DNA of 64,000 nt, taken from contig DATGQZ010000043.1 of assembly GCA_035303945.1 (NCBI GenBank), positions 62,001-126,000 on the forward strand, in the 5' to 3' direction. This DNA comes from DATGMS01 sp035303945. Its GTDB lineage: Bacteria > Bacteroidota > Bacteroidia > Cytophagales > Cyclobacteriaceae. This document shows, piece after piece, positions 1 through 6,888 of this stretch. The stretch's first letter is position 1; every line of letters begins with the position of its first letter. The notes under the pieces are model-generated. The model was not told the DNA's origin and made no database searches. It worked only from the letters and a program-made list of their open reading frames with translations. The translations under genes were made by a program, and so were the position numbers.

Positions 1-1124
1 TGACCATACCAGATGACGGGACTGCCGGGTAGTGAAAAAAGTAGACTAAAAGCAAGCTCCAGTTTTTGGCGATTGTTTTCGAGCATGGGAGCGATCCGTC
101 TCCTTATACCCCTCCCAAATATCCTCATATCTTCCTCAGGAGCAAATACTTGGTACACCTCCTCCCTTTCTGTGTGGGTAAGCCTCTCCAGATCAAGCTC
201 ATCGTGATTGCGCAGAAAGGTAGCGTATTGTTCTTTAGCATGCAGTTGTGGGAGTTTCTTCAACGCCTTTTGAAGTGGCTGGGCAGATTCTCTTGCTAAG
301 GATAGAAAGATGTAATTATCTACATAGAAATTCAGTAAGAGGTTCATCTGGTCCTCTTCACCAAAAAAATCCTTATACCTCTCGGGTTCTACGTCGACTT
401 CTGCCAGCAGCACAGCCTCTTTTTTCTGTCCTTCGACAAAATCCCGTAAATCACGAAGTATATCGTGAGGATCTCCTTCAAAGTGTATTTCCCCCTTCTT
501 GCGGACAAGATGGGGCACCGCGTCTAGCCTAAATCCTGAAATTCCGAGCTTAAGCCAGAAATGCATGATGCGTTTGATCTCCTCTCTAACAACAGGATTG
601 GTCATGTTTAGATCAGGTTGGTGCGGATAAAATGTGTGGTAATAATATGCACCTGCTTCCTTATCAAAGTGCCAATTAGTATCTCCCTGGTGATGCCCAA
701 ACATGACATGATCATTATGGTTCTTTGGCTTTGTGGAAGACCAAATGTAGTAATCACGATATGGAGAATTTTTGTTTTTTCGCGCCTCTTGAAACCAAGG
801 ATGTTGATCCGAAGTGTGATTCACCACCAGATCCACAAGTATACGAATGCCTTTTTCCTCTGCTATATCTACCAGTTCAGCAAATTCACCAAAATCTCCG
901 ATACGATCGTCTATTTTGTAATAATCCCTGATATCATAGCCGTTGTCCTTGTTCGGTGAATCGTAAAAGGGCAACAACCATATACAATCAATACCCAAGC
1001 CCGCCAAATAGTTTAGCCTGTGTTTTAATCCACGAAGGTCGCCTACTCCGTCTCTGTTTGCGTCCTTAAATGTGGCAATGTCCAAGGAGTATATAACGGC
1101 ATTTTTATACCAGAGTTTGTTCAT
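1..1124 (-). CDS. GH13 alpha-amylase family protein, trehalose synthase-like (partial, 3' end outside window)
   Basis: Translation of the minus strand from the ATG at 1124 gives about 374 residues before the window edge. The start WYKNAVIYSLDIATF resembles trehalose synthase and oligo-1,6-glucosidase type GH13 enzymes. The GH13 hallmarks are in order: DLVVNHTS near residue 100, GFRLDAVPH carrying the nucleophile Asp near 200, LLAEVDVE carrying the acid/base Glu near 245, and LRNHDE near 310. The visible sequence ends at an IWYG motif at the end of the barrel, so the C-terminal beta domain lies outside. No signal peptide is visible, which suggests a cytoplasmic enzyme acting on maltose, trehalose or other short alpha-glucosides. 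Family membership is firm; trehalose synthase rather than alpha-glucosidase is inferred from the N-terminus only. Confidence 0.88.
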   Translation of the reverse strand, partial: MNKLWYKNAVIYSLDIATFKDANRDGVGDLRGLKHRLNYLAGLGIDCIWLLPFYDSPNKDNGYDIRDYYKIDDRIGDFGEFAELVDIAEEKGIRILVDLVVNHTSDQHPWFQEARKNKNSPYRDYYIWSSTKPKNHNDHVMFGHHQGDTNWHFDKEAGAYYYHTFYPHQPDLNMTNPVVREEIKRIMHFWLKLGISGFRLDAVPHLVRKKGEIHFEGDPHDILRDLRDFVEGQKKEAVLLAEVDVEPERYKDFFGEEDQMNLLLNFYVDNYIFLSLARESAQPLQKALKKLPQLHAKEQYATFLRNHDELDLERLTHTEREEVYQVFAPEEDMRIFGRGIRRRIAPMLENNRQKLELAFSLLFSLPGSPVIWYG

Positions 1125-1162
1125 AAAAAATCTGTCGTAAATATGACTTTCACACCTCAACG

Positions 1163-1191
1163 AAAAAGAGAGACTTAGGCAAGCCTCTCTG
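1163..1191 (-). terminator. Rho-independent terminator of the dodecin operon
   Basis: The arms 1167-1176 and 1181-1190 form a 10-position stem with one A.C mismatch and a 4-nt loop. Read on the minus strand, the hairpin is followed by five T residues. It lies just downstream of the small gene 1220-1375 and upstream of the GH13 gene, so it probably separates the two transcription units. Confidence 0.6.
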
Positions 1192-1219
1192 ATTTTAGTA
1201 GAAACCTAAAAAGAAGGTT

Positions 1220-1375
1220 TCATTTGGATTCCTTTTTGCCTTTTTCTACAGCCTGACGGTCTTTTTTTACCTTTTCGGCCAAAGGTGTTTGTTCTGTGTT
1301 TTCTCCTAATGTGTCATCGCTTGCGGTGACATCATTGTCTTTCATTTTTTCCTCATTCTCTTTTCCGCTCATCAT
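1220..1375 (-). CDS. Small charged protein of unknown function behind dodecin
   Basis: This is a 51-residue frame starting MMSGKENEEKMKDND and ending in a Lys-rich tail (KKDRQAVEKGKKESK). The ATG at 1375 lies one base after the dodecin stop codon, which argues for translational coupling and against the upstream in-frame start at 1408 that would overlap dodecin. The protein has almost no hydrophobic residues, so it is probably disordered and soluble. I do not recognise a family. The close placement behind dodecin and the terminator directly after it support a real gene. Confidence 0.5.
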   Translation of the reverse strand: MMSGKENEEKMKDNDVTASDDTLGENTEQTPLAEKVKKDRQAVEKGKKESK

Positions 1376-1376
1376 A

Positions 1377-1580
1377 TTAGTTGTCAATAGTGAAAGATAT
1401 TTTTGCATTTACCCCCCAGGAAACAATTTTGTTATTCTCCACATTGGCTTTAAAATGCTTCACATAAATAGAATCAATGTTTTTTACTGTTTTTGACGCT
1501 TCATTCAGCGCGTTCTGAACCGCGTCATCAAAGCTTGTCTCAGAACTCGCTATCACCTCAATCACTTTTACAATAGACAT
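1377..1580 (-). CDS. Dodecin family flavin-binding protein
   Basis: The 67-residue product starts MSIVKVIEVIASSE and contains SFDDAVQNALNEASKTVKNI, the typical dodecin beta-alpha-beta-beta arrangement at the usual length of about 70 residues. Family members assemble into hollow dodecamers that bind flavins (riboflavin, FMN or their breakdown products) and are thought to buffer free flavin. It is cytoplasmic. It is the first gene of a two-gene unit with the small charged protein downstream, one base apart. The ATG at 1580 is the only sensible start. Confidence 0.9.
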   Translation of the reverse strand: MSIVKVIEVIASSETSFDDAVQNALNEASKTVKNIDSIYVKHFKANVENNKIVSWGVNAKISFTIDN

Positions 1581-1939
1581 AGCACATGGGTTTAAGTTAT
1601 CAAACGTTTACCAACATAACGGTCCAATAACTGAACCCTAAAACAGATCGGCGCCCTCTACAGGACTTCAAACAATGGCCGTCGAATGACAAAAACTGCC
1701 TAAATAAAAGAACTGGGCCCTTTGAAGCCTATGGATAAAAGGGCTACCTTTGATATTTAAGGCCATTCTGTGGCTTCTAGCAATGTCAAATAGGCTGGTC
1801 GATGTTACATGTACGGAACAAAGTGTTACGCTTGCACCTCATTCGAAGACAAGAAACGCGGCTATACGTGCAGGTGACAGAGCATGAGATTTGGCACAGT
1901 TTTTAATTCAATTACCCATATTTTAAACTTAAAATGATT
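1581..1939. other. Intergenic region between divergent dodecin and sodC
   Basis: About 360 bases contain no convincing reading frame. The only support for function is the promoter-like site at 1721-1752 facing sodC and a weak short inverted repeat around it (GCCCTTT near 1717 with AAAGGGC near 1738). No riboswitch or RNA gene was recognised. Confidence 0.5.
1721..1752 (+). promoter_or_regulatory. Bacteroidota-type promoter facing sodC
   Basis: TTTG at 1721-1724 is followed after 20 bases by TACCTTTG at 1745-1752. This matches the Bacteroidota sigma-ABfr consensus (TTTG, 19-21 nt, TAnnTTTG) in both elements and in spacing. Transcription would begin near 1758, leaving a leader of about 180 nt before the sodC ATG at 1940. 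Confidence 0.6.
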
Positions 1940-2551
1940 ATGAAAAAAGTCAATTATTTTCTTTTTCTAGGTGCGGCTTCCTTTATGGTAGCCTGCGGAT
2001 CGGGCACGAATAACTCTGGTGAAGAGCTATCCGATAGTTTAGGAATAGCTCCCGGAGCTCCTACGGAAGTCAATGAAGATTTAGGCGCCAATCAAGCGCG
2101 TACTGCTATCGCAGAGATATCGCCAACAAGTGGAAACGAGGTCACCGGCACTGCCACTTTCACCCAGACCGGTGATGGCCCTGTGAAAATGGTAATCAGG
2201 GTAGAAAACCTGACGCCAGGAGAACATGCTATCCACCTTCATGAAAAAGGAGATTGCAGCGCTCCTGATGCTACTTCTGCCGGATCCCATTGGAACCCCA
2301 CCGATGATCCACATGGCAAAAGAGGGCATAATGGTTTCCACGCTGGAGACATTGACAATTTGGTTGCCAATGAAGATGGCATAGCCACACTTGAGATGGA
2401 ATTTGATGATTGGTCAATCGGAGGATCAGAAGACACCAATATTCTCAACAAAGCGGTGATCATTCATGCAGATCCTGACGACTTTGAATCCCAACCGGCC
2501 GGTGCAGCAGGTGGAAGGATCGGATGTGGCGTTATTCAAGCCGAAGCTTAA
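1940..2551 (+). CDS. sodC: Copper/zinc superoxide dismutase lipoprotein
   Basis: The 203-residue protein disproportionates superoxide to oxygen and peroxide outside the cytoplasm. The ATG at 1940 is chosen over the one two codons earlier because it gives a compact signal MKKVNYFLFLG followed by a lipobox ending MVAC at Cys19, so it should be lipid-anchored. Residues 20-55 form an acidic, Ser/Thr-rich spacer. The SOD domain follows, with the copper-site HLHEKGDC motif, GSHWNP, HNGFHAGD and the C-terminal GAAGGRIGCGVI, giving both disulfide cysteines and the His/Asp metal ligands. It stands alone, with its own promoter at 1721-1752 and a strong terminator directly after it. Confidence 0.93.
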   Translation: MKKVNYFLFLGAASFMVACGSGTNNSGEELSDSLGIAPGAPTEVNEDLGANQARTAIAEISPTSGNEVTGTATFTQTGDGPVKMVIRVENLTPGEHAIHLHEKGDCSAPDATSAGSHWNPTDDPHGKRGHNGFHAGDIDNLVANEDGIATLEMEFDDWSIGGSEDTNILNKAVIIHADPDDFESQPAGAAGGRIGCGVIQAEA

Positions 2552-2562
2552 TACGCAGCAAC

Positions 2563-2595
2563 AAAAAATCCCGTGCATAAAACACGGGATTTTTT
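2563..2595. terminator. Bidirectional terminator between sodC and prfB
   Basis: A perfect 13-bp stem pairs AAAAAATCCCGTG (2563-2575) with CACGGGATTTTTT (2583-2595) around a 7-nt loop. T tracts occur on both strands, so it can end the convergent sodC (+) and prfB (-) transcripts. Confidence 0.85.
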
Positions 2596-2600
2596 TGTGA

Positions 2601-3702
2601 TTAATTTTTACTAGCTTCTTCTTCGCTCTGCGCTAACAGATACGCTTTAATAAATTCATTTATCTCGCCGTCTAATACGGACTGTACATCAGAAGTCTCA
2701 TATCCTGTCCGGGCATCTTTTACCAATTTATAGGGATGAAGGACATAATTCCGGATCTGGGAGCCAAAGTCCACACGCAACTTGCTGGATTCCACCTTTG
2801 CACGTTCAGCATTACGCTTTTCCATTTCCAACTGGAAAAGTCTCGACTTAAGCATCTGCATTGCTTTTTCTTTATTGGCTAATTGGGAACGCTCTACCTG
2901 ACATACGACCACAATGCCCGTGGGCTTGTGCGTCAGCTGAACCTTTGTCTCTACTTTGTTTACATTCTGACCTCCTGCTCCTCCAGATCTGGATGTATGG
3001 AACTCTATATCCGCAGGGTTGATTTCTATATTGATCGAATTATCCACTACTGGATAAGCGTATACAGAGGCAAATGAGGTATGCCTCCGTCCACCGCTAT
3101 CAAAGGGTGATATTCTGACCAGTCGGTGTACTCCAATTTCCGATTTCAAGAAACCATAGGCAAGAGGACCGTCAAACTCCAACGTGGCGGATTTGATACC
3201 TGCTACGTCGCCTTCTTGAAGATCCACTTCCCTCACTTTATAACCATTCTTCTCTCCCCACATGATGTACATCCTCATGAGAATAGAAGCCCAATCATTA
3301 CTTTCGGTACCTCCAGCTCCGGGATTAATTTCCATCATTGCGCTCAGCTGATCCTCCTCACTGCTCAACATTTTCTTGAGCTCCAGATCTTCTACTTTTT
3401 TCAGTGCTTCTTTGTATTCCTTGTCGACCTCTTGGTCGGAAACGTCGCCAGCGGTATAAAACTCATACAATACCTCCAGATCATCCAGCTTGGCTGTAAT
3501 TTCCTCATAGGAACTGGTCCAAGCCTTTCTGCTCTGTATCTGTTTCATTACTTTTTCAGCCTCTTCCGTATCGTTCCAAAAATCCGGTTGTGCTGAAATT
3601 GCTTCAAAATCTGCTATCTCTGCAATCTTACGATCGTAGTCAAAGATACCTCCCCAAGGCCGAAACACGGGCCTTCAAGTCTTTCAACTGTTCTGATGTC
3701 AT
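2601..3702 (-). CDS. prfB: Peptide chain release factor 2, made by programmed +1 frameshift
   Basis: Translation starts at the ATG at 3702 (MTSEQLKDLKARVSALGRYL). After 20 codons the frame meets an in-frame TGA at 3642-3640 in the context CTT TGA C. A +1 shift at that point (skipping base 3642) continues with DYDRKIAEIAD and gives a full-length product of about 366 residues, normal for RF2. A Shine-Dalgarno-like GGGGAGG lies just before the slippery CTT, as in other bacterial prfB genes. The shifted part carries SPFDSGG (the SPF stop-codon recognition tripeptide of RF2) and GGAGGQNVNK (the GGQ hydrolysis motif, near residue 240). RF2 releases peptides at UGA and UAA. The frameshift lets it regulate its own synthesis. 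Confidence 0.96.
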
Positions 3703-3877
3703 AGTGTATGTTAAGTTTGATGATAAAAATTATTTGCAAAGTTTATGAAATATGGGCGTGATAAAAAGCAATACAGCAATTTACTATTAAAGCAGCGTTT
3801 TCTCCACCTAAACTATTGAATAAAACGCTGTTACGCAATACATTCTAAATGAGTGACATATACATAAAAATCACGTA

Positions 3878-4378
3878 CTAATTCTCCAAGTAAATAATCT
3901 TTATTTTGTTTCTCCCTTTTTGCTTAAAGTACCGATACTTTATTTTTGACAGGATAAATCCCGCCGTCAATAAAGAACCGCTCACCACTAAGCCACCGTC
4001 ACTGTAGCTCAGCTTTTTATCCCTGTAAAGGCTATTGACGGTTTCCGCCACCAACAAGAGACCCGCTCCCGAATACATCAAAACACTGAGGTTTTGGAGC
4101 GTATGGTTACGTTCGTCTTTGTCAATGATGTCTACAACTGTAATATTTTCCGGTTTTAGAATGTTTTCGCCCAACACCAAATACTCCGGGTGTATTTCTT
4201 TGATAATGTCAACGGTAAAATATTCCTGTCCCTGTTGTTGATAGCGGATCATGTTCCCTTCCTCATACTTGATGCTTGTTTTTTGATTCGCTCCTTTTTG
4301 AAGCAGTAAAAACTTCTGTGCTTTCAACTCAGCCATGGTAAGGGTGAGCAACAATAGCAAAAACATTCCTTTGATCAT
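3878..4378 (-). CDS. Hypothetical exported protein with two C-terminal membrane segments
   Basis: This is a product of about 166 residues of unrecognised family. The ATG at 4378 gives a clean signal peptide (MIKGMFLLLLLTLTMAELKAQ). The upstream in-frame start at 4393 is GTG and adds little. The middle part (KTSIKYEEGNMIRYQ to ENITVVDIID) looks beta-rich. Two hydrophobic helices follow (LSVLMYSGAGLLLVAETV and GGLVVSGSLLTAGFILS), then a very basic tail. The layout is typical of small envelope proteins of Cytophagales. It sits behind the ilvE terminator, so it probably has its own promoter. Function is unknown. Confidence 0.6.
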   Translation of the reverse strand: MIKGMFLLLLLTLTMAELKAQKFLLLQKGANQKTSIKYEEGNMIRYQQQGQEYFTVDIIKEIHPEYLVLGENILKPENITVVDIIDKDERNHTLQNLSVLMYSGAGLLLVAETVNSLYRDKKLSYSDGGLVVSGSLLTAGFILSKIKYRYFKQKGRNKIKIIYLEN

Positions 4379-4408
4379 TTTTTGAACTACCACGTCATAA
4401 TAAACAAA

Positions 4409-4439
4409 AAAGTGTCGGCAACTTGCGTTCCGACACTTT
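4409..4439 (-). terminator. Rho-independent terminator of ilvE
   Basis: A perfect 10-bp stem (4409-4418 with 4430-4439) encloses an 11-nt loop and is followed on the minus strand by a run of six T residues. It lies 20 bases after the ilvE stop codon. Confidence 0.85.
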
Positions 4440-4458
4440 CTTACTTGTCATAATACCT

Positions 4459-5526
4459 TCAATACTTAGTGATCCAACCATGATGGTCTTCAATCTTTCC
4501 ATATTTAATCTTTCCGAGTAGGTCCAGCACCTTGTTGGAGAAGGCATCTTCAGGCACCTCCGGAAGCTCATAGTCCTGTCCATCAACATTGATAAGGGAA
4601 ATATGCGCAATCGTTGCTGCTGTTCCTGTACCAAAGGCCTCTTGTAAAGTATTCTTTTCCAACGCTTCTTGAAGCTCGGTGACGCTAAGGAATCTTTCTT
4701 CTACATCCACGTCCATTTCACGGGCAAGCGTCAAAACGCTGTCGCGGGTAATTCCTTTAAGAATGGTGCCTGTTGTAGTTGGTGCAGTGATCAGCTTGTT
4801 GTTAATCATAAACATCACGTTCATGGTGCCACTCTCCTCAATAAATTGATGGGTTTTACCGTCCGTCCACAGCAACTGATCATAACCCTGCCGTTGTGCT
4901 ATCAATGCCGGGTAGAGGGAACCTGCGTAATTTCCTGCAGCTTTTGCCGACCCTGTACCCCCTTCAATCGCCCGGCTGTAATAGGTTTCCACTTTTACCG
5001 AAACAGGTTTAGCATAGTAATGACCTACAGGACAGGTAAAAATCATAAACTTATACTTGGCAGAAGGCCTAATACCTAAATAGTCATCAGTGGCAAAAAT
5101 AAAAGGCCGAATGTATAAGGAGCAACCCGGAGCATTGGGAATCCAATCCCGGTCAATTTCCAACAACCTGCTCAAGCCTTCCATGAAGATATCTTCAGGA
5201 ACTTCAGGGATGCACATCCGTTTAGCTGACTCATTAAGCCTTCGTTGATTAGCATCAGCTCTAAAGACCAACACTTCACCTTGTTCATTTTTATAGGCTT
5301 TCATCCCTTCGAATACCGACTGACCATAATGAAGCGTGGCATTGGCAGGATTAAGAGACAATGGCGCATAAGGGGTAATCCTCAAGTCTGTCCATCCACC
5401 ATCTACATAATCGGCCACAAACATATGGTCGCTCATAATTTGGCCAAATACCAAATTGCTAAAATCCGTATTTTCCAACTTGGAATCTTGGATCTTATCC
5501 ACCTTAATTTCTAGTGTACTGTTCAT
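4459..5526 (-). CDS. ilvE: Branched-chain amino acid aminotransferase
   Basis: The 355-residue class IV PLP enzyme interconverts Leu, Ile and Val with their 2-oxo acids using 2-oxoglutarate/glutamate. The ATG at 5526 overlaps the upstream stop codon as ATGA, which points to translational coupling and is preferred to the in-frame start at 5550. Visible motifs are LHYGQSVFEGMKAY near residue 70, the PLP-lysine region GGTGSAKAAGNYAGS (Lys about 195) and ESGTMNVMF near 255, all typical of the longer eukaryote/Bacteroidota-type BCAT. It is the last gene of the group with the ABC ATPase and the adenosyltransferase. Confidence 0.95.
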   Translation of the reverse strand: MNSTLEIKVDKIQDSKLENTDFSNLVFGQIMSDHMFVADYVDGGWTDLRITPYAPLSLNPANATLHYGQSVFEGMKAYKNEQGEVLVFRADANQRRLNESAKRMCIPEVPEDIFMEGLSRLLEIDRDWIPNAPGCSLYIRPFIFATDDYLGIRPSAKYKFMIFTCPVGHYYAKPVSVKVETYYSRAIEGGTGSAKAAGNYAGSLYPALIAQRQGYDQLLWTDGKTHQFIEESGTMNVMFMINNKLITAPTTTGTILKGITRDSVLTLAREMDVDVEERFLSVTELQEALEKNTLQEAFGTGTAATIAHISLINVDGQDYELPEVPEDAFSNKVLDLLGKIKYGKIEDHHGWITKY

Positions 5527-6080
5527 TCTTTGTTCATTCTTGGCACCCAAGTTACCTCTTCTACATTCAGTTCTTTAGCAATTAACCGACCTAGTACAAA
5601 CAAGTAGTCGGATAATCGATTCAAATATTGGATAACATTATCTTTAACTTCTTCTACCTCTTGAAGATTTACCGTACAGCGTTCTGCCCGTCTGCACACC
5701 GTCCGGGCTAAATGGCAAAAGGAGACCACTTGGTGACCTCCAGGCAAGATAAATCTCGTCAAAGGCTCTAGATGACTCTCCATCCGGTCAATCTCAGCCT
5801 CTAAGGCAGTGATATCTTCCGGGTATATATCCGGTTTTTTTACTTTATCTCTTCCAGGACTTGTAGCCAAGGAGGCGCCTAAGACAAAGAGCTTTTCCTG
5901 AATTTCCTTCAAGAACCCTTTTCTCGGATCGTTGATTTCCTGATCCCTCAACAATCCTATATAGGCATTAAGTTCATCTACCGTACCATAAGCTTCGATT
6001 CTTATATTGGATTTAGAAACCCTTTTACCCCCAAGCAAAGCAGTAGTACCGCTGTCTCCTGTTTTGGTATAAATCTTCAT
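5523..6080 (-). CDS. Cob(I)alamin adenosyltransferase, PduO/ATR type
   Basis: The 185-residue protein transfers the adenosyl group of ATP to cob(I)alamin to make adenosylcobalamin. The N-terminal ATP-binding part reads KIYTKTGDSGTTALLGG, followed by RIEAYGTVDELNAYIGLLRD. Near residue 135 is RRAERCTVNL, and LNRLSDYLFVLGR follows near the end; these are the conserved motifs of the PduO family at normal length. No other cobalamin gene lies nearby, so it probably salvages cofactor for B12 enzymes encoded elsewhere. Its stop overlaps the ilvE start, and it begins 10 bases after the ABC ATPase. Confidence 0.94.
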   Translation of the reverse strand: MKIYTKTGDSGTTALLGGKRVSKSNIRIEAYGTVDELNAYIGLLRDQEINDPRKGFLKEIQEKLFVLGASLATSPGRDKVKKPDIYPEDITALEAEIDRMESHLEPLTRFILPGGHQVVSFCHLARTVCRRAERCTVNLQEVEEVKDNVIQYLNRLSDYLFVLGRLIAKELNVEEVTWVPRMNKE

Positions 6081-6090
6081 GCTATAACGC

Positions 6091-6804
6091 TTACAACACA
6101 GCTTCTTTCAAAGTAGGATGCGGGTTGATGGTATCCGATTCGACCAAGCCATCTCTCAACCTGATAATCCTATGTGCGAAATGAGCAATATCATCTTCAT
6201 GGGTTACCATGATAATCGTATTCCCCTTTTGATGAAGCTCATGAAACAATCCCATAATGTCATGGGAGGTTTTACTATCTAAGTTACCCGTTGGCTCATC
6301 CGCCAGAATGATACTAGGCTCATTTACCAATGCCCTGGCAATGGCTACACGTTGCCTTTGGCCACCGGAAAGCTCATTGGGTTTGTGGTGCACCCTTTCC
6401 TCCAAGCCCACACTCTTCAGTGCCATGAATGCTTTATCTTCTCTATCAGATTTGTTATATCCTGCGTAAATCAAAGGCAGCGCAACATTTTCAAGACAGC
6501 TAGCCCTCGGCAGCAGGTTAAAGGTCTGAAACACGAAGCCTATTTCTTTATTACGAATTTCTGCCAATTCATTTTCAGACATATCACTTACATCTTTATG
6601 GTTTAAGATATATGTGCCTGCTGTGGGCGTATCAAGACAACCTATGATGTTCATCAAGGTAGACTTACCTGAGCCGGACGGTCCCATAAAAGCAACATAC
6701 TCTCCCCTATCAATAGCAATACTGATGGATTTAAGCGCTCTCACTTCTTCCATCCCCATCTTGTAGGTTTTCTTGATGTCGTGTGTTTCTATAACCTTTG
6801 TCAT
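6091..6804 (-). CDS. ABC transporter ATP-binding protein, MacB/LolD type
   Basis: The 237-residue ATPase has Walker A GPSGSGKST (residues 41-49), a Q loop in FQTFNLLPR, signature LSGGQRQR (145-152), Walker B IILADEPTG and H-loop His202 in VTHEDD. The MEEVRALKSIS start and the overall length fit the MacB/LolD/FtsE-like subgroup that partners with FtsX-type permeases for lipoprotein release or export of macrolides and peptides. No permease is adjacent, so the partner must be encoded elsewhere. It probably heads a unit with the adenosyltransferase and ilvE. Confidence 0.93.
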   Translation of the reverse strand: MTKVIETHDIKKTYKMGMEEVRALKSISIAIDRGEYVAFMGPSGSGKSTLMNIIGCLDTPTAGTYILNHKDVSDMSENELAEIRNKEIGFVFQTFNLLPRASCLENVALPLIYAGYNKSDREDKAFMALKSVGLEERVHHKPNELSGGQRQRVAIARALVNEPSIILADEPTGNLDSKTSHDIMGLFHELHQKGNTIIMVTHEDDIAHFAHRIIRLRDGLVESDTINPHPTLKEAVL

Positions 6805-6888
6805 CCTAAAATGTTATTAACCGCTGTGAAGTTAATATTTTATAACTAAAAATACTGGATTAACTGAGGTAATTTATGTGAAAGGATG

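Noticed and set aside
3126..3596. Long frame of 156 codons on the plus strand
   Set aside because: It lies fully antisense to prfB, has no recognisable motif and no ribosome-binding context.
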